Of a stretch of 64,000 bases of DNA, positions 33,138 to 41,807 are shown in pieces. This DNA comes from Janibacter melonis. Lineage in GTDB: Bacteria > Actinomycetota > Actinomycetes > Actinomycetales > Dermatophilaceae. The position numbers were made by a program, and so were the translations under genes. The DNA lies in assembly GCF_020567375.1 (NCBI RefSeq), contig NZ_JAJBZM010000003.1, positions 124,001 through 188,000 of the forward strand. The letters are read 5' to 3'. Numbering within the stretch: the stretch's first letter is position 1; the number at the start of each line of letters is the position of its first letter. The notes under the pieces were generated by a model, which had not been told where the DNA came from, did no database searches, and saw only the letters and a list, made by a program, of their open reading frames with translations.

Positions 33138-33971
33138 CTACCCGCGAGCCCCCACCTCGTCGGGCCAGCCGATCCGGCCTTCTCCCGGCCACGACCCGCG
33201 CTCGATCATCACCTCGCGGAGCACGTCCGGGCGGTCGCTGATGAGCCCGTCGACACCCATGTCGAGCAGGTGGTGCATCTGCGCGGGGTCGTCGACGGTC
33301 CACACGACGACCCGCACGCCGAGGCGGGCGGCGCGGCGCACGAGCGCGGCGGAGTGGACGGGCACCCTGCCGAGGTGGAGCGGCACGTGGGCGAAGCGTC
33401 CCTGGACGAGCCGGGCGGGGACCGGGGCGCCCGCGCGGCTCGTCGAGATGAGCGTCGTCAGCGAGCGCCACCCGAGCGCAGTCTGCACGTGCGGCGCCTG
33501 CGAGCGCAGCAGCTCGAGCCAGCCGTCCCAGGCGCCGGCGACGCACACGCGCCGCCCGTAGTCCTCGCGCCGCAGCAGCCGCGCCATCGGCGCGATCGCC
33601 GCGCGGTCCTTGAGGTCGACGGTGAAGCACGCCTCGGGGAAGGCCTCGAGGGCCTCGGCCAGCGAGGGGATGTGGGCCAGGGTGCCGTCGGCGCCGCGGA
33701 CGAGCACCGCGTCGAGCTCCGCGCGGGTGCGCTGGGCGAAGGGGCCGGAGCCGGTCGTCACGCGCTGCAGGCCCTCGTCGTGGAAGCACATGAGCTCGCC
33801 GTCGGCGGTGAGCCGCACGTCGGTCTCGAGGTAACGCACGCCGAGCGCGACGGAGCGGCCGAAGGCGGCGAGGGTGTTCTCGGGGGCCAGCGCGGCGCCC
33901 CCGCGGTGCGCGATCGTCAGGGGGGCGTGCTGATCTCCGTACCGCGGGACAAGGCCGCTCATGGCACTCAT
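33138..33971 (-). CDS. Glycerophosphodiester phosphodiesterase
   Basis: The 277-residue TIM-barrel enzyme releases glycerol 3-phosphate from glycerophosphodiesters, usually phospholipid or teichoic acid breakdown products. Motifs are IAHRGGAALAPENTLAAF (catalytic His and Arg), YLETDVRLTADGELMCFHDE (metal-binding Glu, Asp and second catalytic His), CFTVDLKD and the C-terminal VWTVDDPAQM. There is no signal peptide, so it is probably cytoplasmic. ATG 33971 is listed; an ATG three codons later is equally possible. It is transcribed toward the holin-like and hydrolase genes, about 65 nt upstream of them. Confidence 0.94.
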   Translation of the reverse strand: MSAMSGLVPRYGDQHAPLTIAHRGGAALAPENTLAAFGRSVALGVRYLETDVRLTADGELMCFHDEGLQRVTTGSGPFAQRTRAELDAVLVRGADGTLAHIPSLAEALEAFPEACFTVDLKDRAAIAPMARLLRREDYGRRVCVAGAWDGWLELLRSQAPHVQTALGWRSLTTLISTSRAGAPVPARLVQGRFAHVPLHLGRVPVHSAALVRRAARLGVRVVVWTVDDPAQMHHLLDMGVDGLISDRPDVLREVMIERGSWPGEGRIGWPDEVGARG

Positions 33972-34116
33972 GCTCCCGGGCGCGAAGGGGGAGGCGCCAC
34001 CCCTTCGCCCTCGGTCACCGAGGAGTTCACCCAGGGTTCGGCACCTGCTCGCACGGACCACCCCGTCGTGGCGGTGGTTGACTGACGAGACCACCCACCG
34101 ACGGCAGGAGAGCGCC

Positions 34117-34296
34117 ATGAGCGAGCGCCCCGAGCAGCACGAGACCGCCTACTCCGAGCACGCGGACGACACGGAGGCACCCCAGCCGCCGCAGCCGGGT
34201 CCGGGCGAGGACCAGCCCACCCGGGCCGAGACCTCGTACTCCGAGCACGCCGACGACGAGAGCGCGCCGGAGGGGCCCGAGGCCCACCCGTCCTGA
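34117..34296 (+). CDS. Small acidic repeat protein
   Basis: The 59-residue protein contains two copies of ETxYSEHADD (ETAYSEHADD and ETSYSEHADD) separated by a Pro/Gly-rich linker, with strong net negative charge and no hydrophobic core. AGGAGA lies 5 nt before ATG 34117. It stands alone between GDPD and acs and ends at a shared hairpin. It looks intrinsically disordered; Tyr-Ser-Glu-His repeats could bind metal or be phosphorylated, but this is speculation. I do not recognise a family. Confidence 0.7.
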   Translation: MSERPEQHETAYSEHADDTEAPQPPQPGPGEDQPTRAETSYSEHADDESAPEGPEAHPS

Positions 34297-34314
34297 CCCG
34301 CCCCCGAGCACCCG

Positions 34315-34372
34315 CGAGGTATGGCAGAAGGCCCCGACCCGGTGACGGATCGGGGCCTTCTGCCATACCTCG
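34315..34372. terminator. Bidirectional terminator after acs and the small acidic gene
   Basis: A 23-bp perfect inverted repeat (34315-34337 with 34350-34372) with a 12-nt loop begins CGAGGTATGGCAGAAGGCCC. It serves acs (minus, ends 34379) and the small gene (plus, ends 34296). Confidence 0.85.
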
Positions 34373-34378
34373 GCGGGG

Positions 34379-36319
34379 CTACTTCTTCAGGCCGTCCTGG
34401 ATCTGGCCCATGACCGAGGAGTCGGCGAGGGTCGTCACGTCGCCGACCTCGCGGTTCTCGGCGACGTCCTTGAGCAGGCGGCGCATGATCTTGCCCGAGC
34501 GGGTCTTGGGCAGCTCGGGCACGACGAGGACCTGGCGCGGCTTGGCGATCGGCCCGATCTCCTTGCCGACGTGGTTGCGCAGCTCCTGAACGAGGGCGTC
34601 GCCCTCCTCCTCCGCGCGCTGAGCGGCGTCGCCGCGCAGGATGACGAAGGCGACGGGGGCCTGGCCGGTCGTCTCGTCGTTGGCGCCGACGACCGCCGCC
34701 TCGGCGACCGCGGGGTGCGAGACGAGCGCCGACTCGATCTCGGCCGTCGAGAGGCGGTGGCCCGAGACGTTCATGACGTCGTCGACGCGGCCGAGCAGCC
34801 AGATGTTGCCGTCCTCGTCGTACTTCGCGCCGTCGCCCGCGAAGTAGTACTTCGGGCCGAAGCGGCTCCAGTACGTCTCCTTGTAGCGCTCCTCGTCACC
34901 CCAGATGCCGCGCAGCATCGACGGCCACGGCTTGGTGAGGACGAGGTAGCCGACCTTCTCGGGCTCGGTGAAGGGCTTGCCCTCGTCGTCGAGGATCTCG
35001 GCGCTGATGCCGGGGATCGGACGCTGCGCCGAGCCGGGCTCGAGCGAGGTGACGCCCGGCAGCGGGCTGATCATGATCGCGCCCGTCTCGGTCTGCCACC
35101 ACGTGTCGACGATCGGGGCCGAGCCGCCGCCGATGTGCTCGCGGTACCAGCGCCAGGCCTCGGGGTTGATCGGCTCGCCGACGGAGCCGAGGACGCGCAG
35201 CGAGGAGAGGTCGTAGCTCGCGGGGATGTCGTCGCCCCACTTCATGAAGGTGCGGATCGCCGTCGGCGCCGTGTAGAGGATCGAGACGCCGTACTTCTGC
35301 ACGATCTCCCACCAGCGGCCCTGGTGCGGGGTGTCCGGGGTGCCCTCGTAGATGACCTGGGTCGCGCCGTTGGCGAGCGGCCCGTAGACGATGTAGCTGT
35401 GGCCGGTGACCCAGCCGATGTCCGCGGTGCACCAGTAGACGTCGGTCTCCGGGTGCAGGTCGTGGACGACGGAGTTCGTGTACGCCGCCTGGGTGAGGTA
35501 GCCACCGGTCGTGTGGAAGATGCCCTTCGGCTTCCCGGTCGTGCCCGAGGTGTAGAGGATGAAGAGCGGGTGCTCGGAGTCGAAGGCCTGCGCCTCGTGG
35601 GTGTCGGCCTGGCGCTCGACGAGCTCGTGCCACCACACGTCGCGGCCCTCGGTCCACTCGACGTCGCCCTTCGTGCGCTGGACGACGAGGACCTTCTCGA
35701 CCGGGCTCTCGTCGTCGCCGTGGTCGATCGCGGCGTCGACCGCAGCCTTGAGCGGCGCGGGCTTGCCGCGGCGGAACTGTCCGTCGGCGGTGATGACGAC
35801 GCGGGCGTCGGCGTCCGCGATGCGGGTGTGCAGGGCCTCGGCGGAGAAGCCGCCGAAGACGACCGAGTGCGGGGCGCCGAGACGCGCGCAGGCGAGCATC
35901 GCGAAGACGGCCTCGGGGATCATCGGGAGGTAGATCGCGACCCGGTCACCGGTGCCGACGCCGAGCTCGACGAGCGCGTTGGCGGTCTTGGCCACCTCGC
36001 GCTGGAGGTCGGCGTAGGTGATCGTGCGGGTGTCTCCCCCTTCGCCCTCGAAGTGGATGGCCACCCGCTCGCCGTTGCCCGCGTCGACGTGCCGGTCGAC
36101 GCAGTTGACGGACGCGTTGAGCTCGCCGCCGACGAACCACTTCGCGAAGGGGGCGCCGCTCCAGTCCAGGGTCTGGTCGAAGTCCTTCGACCAGGTGATC
36201 CGCTCGCGGGCCTGCGCGGCCCAGAAGCCCTCGAAGTCGGCCTCGGCCTGATCGAACAGGTCCGCCTGCCCGTTGGCCTGCGCGGTGAGCTCTGCGCTCG
36301 GTGCGTAGCTGTCCGACAC
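34379..36319 (-). CDS. acs: Acetyl-CoA synthetase
   Basis: Acs activates acetate with ATP to acetyl-CoA. The 646-residue ANL-family enzyme has the P-loop-like YTSGTTGKPKGI, DIGWVTGHSYIVYGP, WWQTETGAIM, the hinge region with LLGRVDDVMNVSGHR, and the C-terminal lysine in PKTRSGKIMRR, the known site of inactivating acetylation. GTG 36319 has GGAGGA upstream. Acetate symporter genes at 44-48 kb provide a matching uptake route. The position agrees with Rv3667. A dispersed repeat occupies its upstream region. Confidence 0.97.
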   Translation of the reverse strand: MSDSYAPSAELTAQANGQADLFDQAEADFEGFWAAQARERITWSKDFDQTLDWSGAPFAKWFVGGELNASVNCVDRHVDAGNGERVAIHFEGEGGDTRTITYADLQREVAKTANALVELGVGTGDRVAIYLPMIPEAVFAMLACARLGAPHSVVFGGFSAEALHTRIADADARVVITADGQFRRGKPAPLKAAVDAAIDHGDDESPVEKVLVVQRTKGDVEWTEGRDVWWHELVERQADTHEAQAFDSEHPLFILYTSGTTGKPKGIFHTTGGYLTQAAYTNSVVHDLHPETDVYWCTADIGWVTGHSYIVYGPLANGATQVIYEGTPDTPHQGRWWEIVQKYGVSILYTAPTAIRTFMKWGDDIPASYDLSSLRVLGSVGEPINPEAWRWYREHIGGGSAPIVDTWWQTETGAIMISPLPGVTSLEPGSAQRPIPGISAEILDDEGKPFTEPEKVGYLVLTKPWPSMLRGIWGDEERYKETYWSRFGPKYYFAGDGAKYDEDGNIWLLGRVDDVMNVSGHRLSTAEIESALVSHPAVAEAAVVGANDETTGQAPVAFVILRGDAAQRAEEEGDALVQELRNHVGKEIGPIAKPRQVLVVPELPKTRSGKIMRRLLKDVAENREVGDVTTLADSSVMGQIQDGLKK

Positions 36320-36473
36320 GTGTCCTCCTCGTTGAGTCCCGTGCCCGGTCGGCACGGCGTCAGTGTGCTGGCCTAACCCTGCCGCGCCTCCCGGCGAGCG
36401 CACAACACGGTCTCGGCCCCGGGCGACGGGCGGACCGCCCGGCGCGCCCAGCGGCCCTGACGCCCCGTCGGGG

Positions 36474-36615
36474 TGGTCTCGAGGCTCCCCTTCGAGGCTC
36501 CTTCGTCGCACCTCAGGACAGGGCTGGCGCTCGCACCTCGACCAGCGAAGACGGCGCCGGCGCTCGCACCTCGACCGGTGAGCAGGCCGGGGCTCGGGGG
36601 CACATCTCGACCATG
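36474..36615. repeat. Interspersed intergenic repeat, copy 2 (compound)
   Basis: The 356-nt gap between acs and tctC holds no gene. It contains TGGTCTCGAGGCTCC (36474-36488), a second GAGGCTCCTTCGTCGCACCT, then three degenerate CGCACCTCGACC units up to about 36615 (ATCTCGACCATG). It is the same element as at 29465 but expanded. The rest of the gap is GC-rich sequence with no clear promoter hexamers apart from the short region before tctC. Confidence 0.72.
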
Positions 36616-36675
36616 TGACCGGGGGGTTGCCACTGGCGTGGACTCGAGGTGACGGGGGTCACCCTTTGGTGCACG

Positions 36676-37662
36676 ATGTCCCGCATGTCTGGACAGATAG
36701 CCCGACGCAGCCTCCTGCTTGCAGGACTCGCTGCGCCGCTCGCGGCGTGCGGGGTCACCCGCCGCGAGGAGGGCGGCCCCGAGCGGCTGCGGATGATGAT
36801 CCCCAACAAGCCCGGAGGCGGGTACGACGAGACCGGTCGCGCAGCGGTGAAGACCCTGGAGGACGCCGATCTCACCGCGCGCTTCGAGGTCTTCAACGTC
36901 ACCGGTGCCTCCGGCACCGTGGCGATGGCCCAGCTCATCAACAACGCCGAGGCCACCGACCTCATGATGACGATGGGCCTCGGGGTCGTCGGTGCGGTGC
37001 GGACGAACAAGTCCGACGCGACCGTCGGTCGCGCCACCCCCATCGCCCAGCTCATCGAGGACGCCGAGGCCATCTACGTGCCGGCGGACTCCCCCTTCGC
37101 CACCATCGACGACCTCGTCACGGCGTGGACGAAGGACCCGGGCAAGGTCAGCGTCGGCGGCGGCTCCTCGCCGGGTGGCCCGGACCACCTCTTCCCGATG
37201 CAGCTCGCCCAGGCGCTGGACATCCCCGCCCGCCAGGTGAGCTACACCCCTTACGACGGCGGCGGCGACATGCTCCCGGCGCTGCTCGGCGGCAAGGTCG
37301 ACATCGCGGCCTCCGGCGCGACCGAGTTCGACAAGGAGGTCGAGGAGGGGCAGCTGCGCGTCCTCGCCGTCTCCGGCGCGAAGGCCGTCGAGGGTCTCGA
37401 CGCCCCGACCCTCAAGCAGAGCGACATCGACCTCGAGTTCACCAACTGGCGCGGCATCATCGGCCCGCCCGGGCTGCCCGCCGACCGCCAGGCGGAGTTC
37501 ATCGAGCTGCTCACGACGATGCACGACGAGCCCGCCTGGGGCGAGGTGCTCAAGCTGCGTCAGTGGACCGACCGGTTCGTCACCGGCGACGACTTCGGCA
37601 CCTTCCTGCAGGAGCAGGACACCCGCGTCGAGACGACCCTCAAGGAACTGGGGCTGGTATGA
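36676..37662 (+). CDS. tctC: Tripartite tricarboxylate transporter substrate-binding lipoprotein (TctC)
   Basis: About 328 residues. The N-terminus has twin arginines (IARRSLLLAGLAAPLAACG) and a lipobox LAAC, so it is exported, perhaps by Tat, and lipid-anchored. The Bug/TctC fold follows, with PNKPGGGYDETGR, VGGGSSPGGPDHLFPM, SYTPYDGGGDMLPALLGGKVDI and VSGAKAVEGLDAPTL. TctC captures carboxylates such as citrate for TctAB. The start is uncertain between ATG 36676 and 36685; neither has a strong ribosome site. It overlaps tctB by 4 nt. The ligand is not predictable. Confidence 0.92.
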   Translation: MSRMSGQIARRSLLLAGLAAPLAACGVTRREEGGPERLRMMIPNKPGGGYDETGRAAVKTLEDADLTARFEVFNVTGASGTVAMAQLINNAEATDLMMTMGLGVVGAVRTNKSDATVGRATPIAQLIEDAEAIYVPADSPFATIDDLVTAWTKDPGKVSVGGGSSPGGPDHLFPMQLAQALDIPARQVSYTPYDGGGDMLPALLGGKVDIAASGATEFDKEVEEGQLRVLAVSGAKAVEGLDAPTLKQSDIDLEFTNWRGIIGPPGLPADRQAEFIELLTTMHDEPAWGEVLKLRQWTDRFVTGDDFGTFLQEQDTRVETTLKELGLV

Positions 37663-38201
37663 GCACGAACGACCCGGCGGACGTCACGACGACGTCCGAG
37701 CAGCCCGCGCGGACGGGGGAGCGTGACCTCGGCCAGCTCGTCGTCGTGGCGGTGCTCGTCGTCCTCGGTCTGTACATGATCATCAGCACCTGGGACGTCG
37801 TCGCCGGCTTCGAAGGGGGAGACCCCCTCGGCCCGCGCTTCTTCGCCCTCTTCGTGGGGATCGGCCTGCTCGTGCTCGCCGCCCTCTACACGGTCTCGAT
37901 CCTGCGCGGCGAGCGCGGCGAGGAGGAGGCCGGTGAGGACGTCGACCTCGAGGGCGGTGCGCACTGGCCGACGGTCGTCCAGCTCGTCGCCCTCGTCGCA
38001 CTCAACGTCCTGCTCATCGACTTCCTGGGCTGGGCCATCACCGGCGCCCTGCTCTTCGCCGGCGGTGCGTGGATCATCGGGTCCCGCACGCCGGTGCGTG
38101 ACCTCGCCATCGGAGCCGTCCTGTCGGTCGGCTCCTGGTACGCCTTCTACGTCGGGCTCGGGGTGCCGCTTCCCCCCGGTGTGCTCGACGGGATCCTCTG
38201 A
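37659..38201 (+). CDS. tctB: Tripartite tricarboxylate transporter small membrane subunit TctB
   Basis: The 180-residue protein has four membrane helices (about 25-45, 60-85, 105-125 and 135-160) with the TctB feature [23 protein letters not shown] charged loop rich in Glu separates helices two and three. ATG 37659 overlaps the tctC stop (ATGA). TctB partners the large subunit TctA in secondary uptake of carboxylates. Confidence 0.9.
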   Translation: MSTNDPADVTTTSEQPARTGERDLGQLVVVAVLVVLGLYMIISTWDVVAGFEGGDPLGPRFFALFVGIGLLVLAALYTVSILRGERGEEEAGEDVDLEGGAHWPTVVQLVALVALNVLLIDFLGWAITGALLFAGGAWIIGSRTPVRDLAIGAVLSVGSWYAFYVGLGVPLPPGVLDGIL

Positions 38202-38212
38202 CAGGACGCCGC

Positions 38213-39706
38213 ATGGACACCCTCAACCTGCTCATGGACGGCTTCAGCACCGCGCTGACGCCCCAGAACCTCATGTACGCCGCCATCGGCGTGCTCCTCG
38301 GCACCGCCGTCGGCGTGCTCCCGGGCATCGGCCCGGCCATGTCGATCGCGCTGCTCCTGCCGGTCACCTACTCCGTCGCGCCGGAGAGCGCGCTCATCAT
38401 GTTCGCCGGCATCTACTACGGCGGCATGTACGGCGGCTCGACGACCTCGATCCTGCTCAACACCCCCGGTGAGTCGAGCTCGGTCATCACCGCGATCGAG
38501 GGCAACAAGATGGCCAAGGCCGGCCGCGCCGCCCAGGCCCTGGCGACCGCCGCGATCGGCTCCTTCCTCGCCGGCACGATCGGCACCCTGCTCATCGTCC
38601 TGTGCGCGCCCTTCATCGCCCGGGTCGCGGTCAACCTCGGCTCGCCCTCGTACTTCGCGCTCATGGTGCTCGCGATGGTCGCCGTGACCTCGGTGCTCGG
38701 CGCGAGCAAGCTGCGCGGGATGACCTCGCTCTTCCTCGGTCTGTCGATCGGGCTCGTCGGTGTCGACAAGCTCACCGGCCAGTCGCGCATGACCCTCGGC
38801 CTGCCCCTGCTGAGCGACGGCATCGACATCGTCGTCGTCGCGGTGGCGATCTTCGCCGTCGGCGAGATGCTCTGGGTCGCGGCCAACCTGCGCCGGGCGC
38901 CGGCGGAGATCATCCCCGTCGGACGCCCCTGGATGGCCCGCAGCGACTGGGCCCGTTCGTGGAAGCCGTGGCTGCGCGGCACCGCCTTCGGGTTCCCCTT
39001 CGGCGCGCTGCCCGCCGGTGGTGCCGAGGTGCCGACGCTGCTGTCCTACATCACCGAGCGCAAGCTCTCGAAGCACCCGGAGGAGTTCGGCAAGGGCGCC
39101 ATCGAGGGCGTCGCCGGCCCCGAGGCCGCGAACAACGCGTCGGCGGCGGGCACGCTCGTCCCGATGCTCGCGATCGGCCTGCCGGTCAACGCGACCGCGG
39201 CGATCATGCTCGGCTCCCTCGAGAGCTACGGCATCGAGCCGGGGCCGGGGCTCTTCACCTCGAACCCGACGCTCATCTGGGGCCTCATCGCCTCGCTCTT
39301 CATCGCCAACACGATGCTGCTCGTGCTCAACCTGCCGCTCGCGCCGGTGTGGGCGAAGCTGCTGCGCACCCCCCGGCCCTACCTCTACGCGGGGATCCTC
39401 TTCTTCGCCTCGCTCGGCGCGTACGCGGTCAACCTCCAGGCCTTCGACCTCGCGCTGCTGCTCGTCTTCGGTCTGCTCGGGCTGCTCATGCGCCGCTTCG
39501 GGCTGCCCGTGCTGCCGCTCATCATCGGTGTCATCCTCGGCCCTCGCCTCGAGCTCGAGCTGCGCAAGTCGCTCCAGCTGAGCGGCGGTGACTGGGGGAC
39601 GCTCGTCGGCGAGCCCGTCGCGGTCGTCGTCTACATCGCCATCGCGCTGCTGCTCGTCATCCCCGTCGTGCTCAGCCGCCGTCGTCGTCCGACCACCGAG
39701 GCCTGA
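38213..39706 (+). CDS. tctA: Tripartite tricarboxylate transporter large membrane subunit TctA
   Basis: The 497-residue protein has 11-12 predicted helices and the repeated family signature: [21 protein letters not shown], then [20 protein letters not shown] near the N-terminus, and [21 protein letters not shown] with [22 protein letters not shown] in the middle. It is the transport pore driven by an ion gradient. An 11-nt gap separates it from tctB, and the universal stress gene follows after 9 nt, so all four are probably one operon. Confidence 0.96.
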   Translation: MDTLNLLMDGFSTALTPQNLMYAAIGVLLGTAVGVLPGIGPAMSIALLLPVTYSVAPESALIMFAGIYYGGMYGGSTTSILLNTPGESSSVITAIEGNKMAKAGRAAQALATAAIGSFLAGTIGTLLIVLCAPFIARVAVNLGSPSYFALMVLAMVAVTSVLGASKLRGMTSLFLGLSIGLVGVDKLTGQSRMTLGLPLLSDGIDIVVVAVAIFAVGEMLWVAANLRRAPAEIIPVGRPWMARSDWARSWKPWLRGTAFGFPFGALPAGGAEVPTLLSYITERKLSKHPEEFGKGAIEGVAGPEAANNASAAGTLVPMLAIGLPVNATAAIMLGSLESYGIEPGPGLFTSNPTLIWGLIASLFIANTMLLVLNLPLAPVWAKLLRTPRPYLYAGILFFASLGAYAVNLQAFDLALLLVFGLLGLLMRRFGLPVLPLIIGVILGPRLELELRKSLQLSGGDWGTLVGEPVAVVVYIAIALLLVIPVVLSRRRRPTTEA

Positions 39707-39715
39707 GGAGGCCCC

Positions 39716-40105
39716 ATGCCCACCATCGTTGTCGCCTACACCCCCAACGAGCAGGGCGAGGCCGCCCTCGAGCGAGCCATCGAGGAGGCCGGGCTGCGCT
39801 CGGCCCGCCTCGTCGTCGTCAACGCGACGAAGGGGGAGGCGCTCGTCGACCCGCGCTACCTCTCCGACAGCGACGCGCCGCTGCTCGACGCCCGCCTCGC
39901 CGAGGCCGGGGTGGAGCACGAGATCGAGCGCGACCTCTCGGGCGACCCGGCCGACATCGTCGTCGACCGTGCTCGCGAGCTCGGTGCCGAGCTCGTCGTC
40001 ATCGGCCTGCGCCGGCGCACCCCCGTCGGCAAGCTCGTCCTCGGCAGCGTCTCGCAGCGCATCCTGCTCGACGCGACCGTGCCGGTGCTCGCCGTCCACG
40101 TCTGA
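39716..40105 (+). CDS. Universal stress protein (UspA family), in the tct operon
   Basis: The 129-residue single-domain USP begins TIVVAYTPNEQGEAALERAI and carries the nucleotide-binding pattern G-X2-G-X9-G(S/T) in loose form near IGLRRRTPVGKLVLGSVSQRIL, with VPVLAVHV at the end. ATP-binding USPs act as regulatory partners; TeaD, a USP encoded with a TRAP transporter, binds ATP and restrains uptake. The location directly behind tctA with a GAGGAGG site suggests a similar role for this transporter, by analogy only. Confidence 0.9.
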   Translation: MPTIVVAYTPNEQGEAALERAIEEAGLRSARLVVVNATKGEALVDPRYLSDSDAPLLDARLAEAGVEHEIERDLSGDPADIVVDRARELGAELVVIGLRRRTPVGKLVLGSVSQRILLDATVPVLAVHV

Positions 40106-40120
40106 GATCGCAGAGCGCGA

Positions 40121-40168
40121 GCTACGGCGCAGTACTGGTCGTGATCACGACCAGTACTGCGTGGTAGC
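40121..40168. terminator. Palindrome downstream of the tct operon
   Basis: A perfect 34-bp palindrome (40128-40161, centre GTGATCAC) extends with mismatches to 40121-40168. It lies 15 nt after the universal stress gene stop and probably terminates the operon. Its half-site CTGGTCG resembles the GGTCA dyads nearby, so a regulatory role is an alternative. Confidence 0.6.
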
Positions 40169-40249
40169 CGGCACGCGGTCACGCCCGGACCCGTCGCAGG
40201 GACGGTCTGCGGCGGGTCCGCGCGCGTCCGGGCGCGCACGCCACCCGGC

Positions 40250-40387
40250 CTGGTCACCGTGACCAGCCGCAGCGGCTCCCCCTTCGCCCCACCCTGGTCA
40301 ACCTGACCACCGAACTCGCGCACACTCGCGCAGATCGTCCAGGAGTGGCACGGTGCACCCCACCGATGAGGTCACGACGGCGTGACC
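40250..40387 (+). promoter_or_regulatory. Three GGTCA/TGACC dyads upstream of phhA
   Basis: TGGTCA-N3-TGACCA occurs at 40251-40265 and 40295-40309, with centres 44 bp apart (about four helical turns). A third dyad, GGTCAC-N6-GTGACC, lies at 40370-40387 just before the ribosome site. They look like operators for a dimeric regulator of phenylalanine hydroxylase. The regulator is not identifiable in this window. The remaining sequence between 40169 and 40403 holds nothing coding. Confidence 0.55.
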
Positions 40388-40403
40388 GGCGAGGAGGACT
40401 GCG

Positions 40404-41330
40404 ATGTTCGAGGACGGCCAGCTGTACTCGCCCGTGACGATGCACGACGACGGGAGCGTCGAGGTCCACCTCGCCGACTCGCACCCGGGCAAGGACGACC
40501 CCGAGTACCTGCGGCGCCGTGGCGAGATCGCCGCCGCCGCGCTCACCTGGGACCGGGCCGGCGGTGCGCCGCTGCCCACCATCGACTACACCGACGCCGA
40601 GCACGAGATCTGGCGCGTCGTGAGCGCGGAGCTCGCCGCGAAGCACGAGCGTCACGCGCACTCCGAGTACCTCTCGGCGAAGTCCGCCCTCGGCCTGCCG
40701 ACCGACCACGTGCCCCAGCTGCACGAGGTGGGGGAGCGGCTCGAGCCGCTCACCGGCTGGTCCTACATCGCCGCCCCCGGTCTGGTGCCGCTGCGCGACT
40801 TCTACGGAGACCTCGGTCGGAGCACCTTCAGCTCGACGCAGTACCTGCGCCACGCGAGCCGCCCGCTCTACACGCCCGAGCCGGACATCATCCACGAGGT
40901 CATCGGTCACGGGAACCAGCTCGCCAGCCCCCGCTTCGCCGCGATCACGCAGGCGGCCGGCGCGGCACTGACGCGCATGGAGAGCGAGACCGCGGCCAAG
41001 CTCGTCGCCGACGTCTTCTGGTTCTCCATGGAGTTCGGGGTCATGCACGAGGACGGCGACCTCAAGGCCTACGGCGCCGGGATCCTGTCGAGCTACGGCG
41101 AGATGGACGAGTACGCGCACATGGAGATCCGCGAGCTCGACCTCGCCGACATGGGCACGCTGAACTACGACATCACGGCCTACCAGCCGGTCCTCTTCGC
41201 CGCCCACGACCTCGGTCACCTCGAGGACGTCGTCGGTGCCTTCTTCGACAGCGCCGATGACGAGGCGTGCGAGCGGCTGCGTGCAGAAGCCCGGCGCCGA
41301 GGCCTGCTCGGAGAGGTCGCGCACGCCTAG
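40404..41330 (+). CDS. phhA: Phenylalanine 4-monooxygenase
   Basis: The enzyme hydroxylates phenylalanine to tyrosine using a pterin, iron and oxygen. The 308-residue protein has the aromatic amino acid hydroxylase iron site: HEVIGHGNQL (two His ligands) and the Glu ligand in FWFSMEFGVM, with the substrate loop YGAGILSSYGEM. There is no ACT regulatory domain, as in bacterial monomeric enzymes. GAGGAGG lies upstream of ATG 40404. No pterin dehydratase is adjacent. Its TAG stop forms part of a TAGGTT hexamer for the next gene. Confidence 0.95.
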   Translation: MFEDGQLYSPVTMHDDGSVEVHLADSHPGKDDPEYLRRRGEIAAAALTWDRAGGAPLPTIDYTDAEHEIWRVVSAELAAKHERHAHSEYLSAKSALGLPTDHVPQLHEVGERLEPLTGWSYIAAPGLVPLRDFYGDLGRSTFSSTQYLRHASRPLYTPEPDIIHEVIGHGNQLASPRFAAITQAAGAALTRMESETAAKLVADVFWFSMEFGVMHEDGDLKAYGAGILSSYGEMDEYAHMEIRELDLADMGTLNYDITAYQPVLFAAHDLGHLEDVVGAFFDSADDEACERLRAEARRRGLLGEVAHA

Positions 41331-41339
41331 GTTGGTGCT

Positions 41340-41807
41340 ATGACGAGCGCCGAGGACCGCCCCGACCCGCAGCACGAGCGGCCGGAGGGCGTCGACGACG
41401 CGACGGTCACGGCGCTGGGCAAGATCTCCGAGGCGCTCGAGGCCGTCGAGGTGGCCCGCGGCCACCTCTACACCTTCCACCGGATGAGCGGCACGGCCGA
41501 CCTGACCCTCGGCGAAGGGGTGGACGCGCTGCGCGAGGCCGGTCACGGCGAGCTCGCCGACCGGGTCGAGCGCGAGATGGTCGGGCGCAACGTGCTCCAC
41601 GGGCGCTGGAGCTTCCAGATCGTCGAGGAGTACGACGACGGCTACTACGAGACCTTCCGCCGGGTCGAGCGCGAGCTGCGCGAGGAGCTCGTCGAGGGGC
41701 GGCGGCACCTCTTCGAGGCGGAGATGAAGGAGGACCGGCGCACCCACGGGAAGGCCGGTCACGAGGCCCGCCCCGTCGAGGGCGACGAGGGCGATCAGCC
41801 CGGCTGA
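41340..41807 (+). CDS. Conserved hypothetical helical protein
   Basis: The 155-residue soluble, highly charged protein is predicted mostly alpha-helical (ALGKISEALEAVEVARGHLYTFHRM; VERELREELVEGRRHLF), with a conserved-looking NVLHGRWSFQIVEEYDDGYY segment. No known motif is recognised. ATG 41340 is 6 nt after TAGGTT (41328-41333), which overlaps the phhA stop codon, so it probably has its own leaderless transcript. The last 13 nt overlap the convergent bioQ gene. Confidence 0.75.
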   Translation: MTSAEDRPDPQHERPEGVDDATVTALGKISEALEAVEVARGHLYTFHRMSGTADLTLGEGVDALREAGHGELADRVEREMVGRNVLHGRWSFQIVEEYDDGYYETFRRVERELREELVEGRRHLFEAEMKEDRRTHGKAGHEARPVEGDEGDQPG

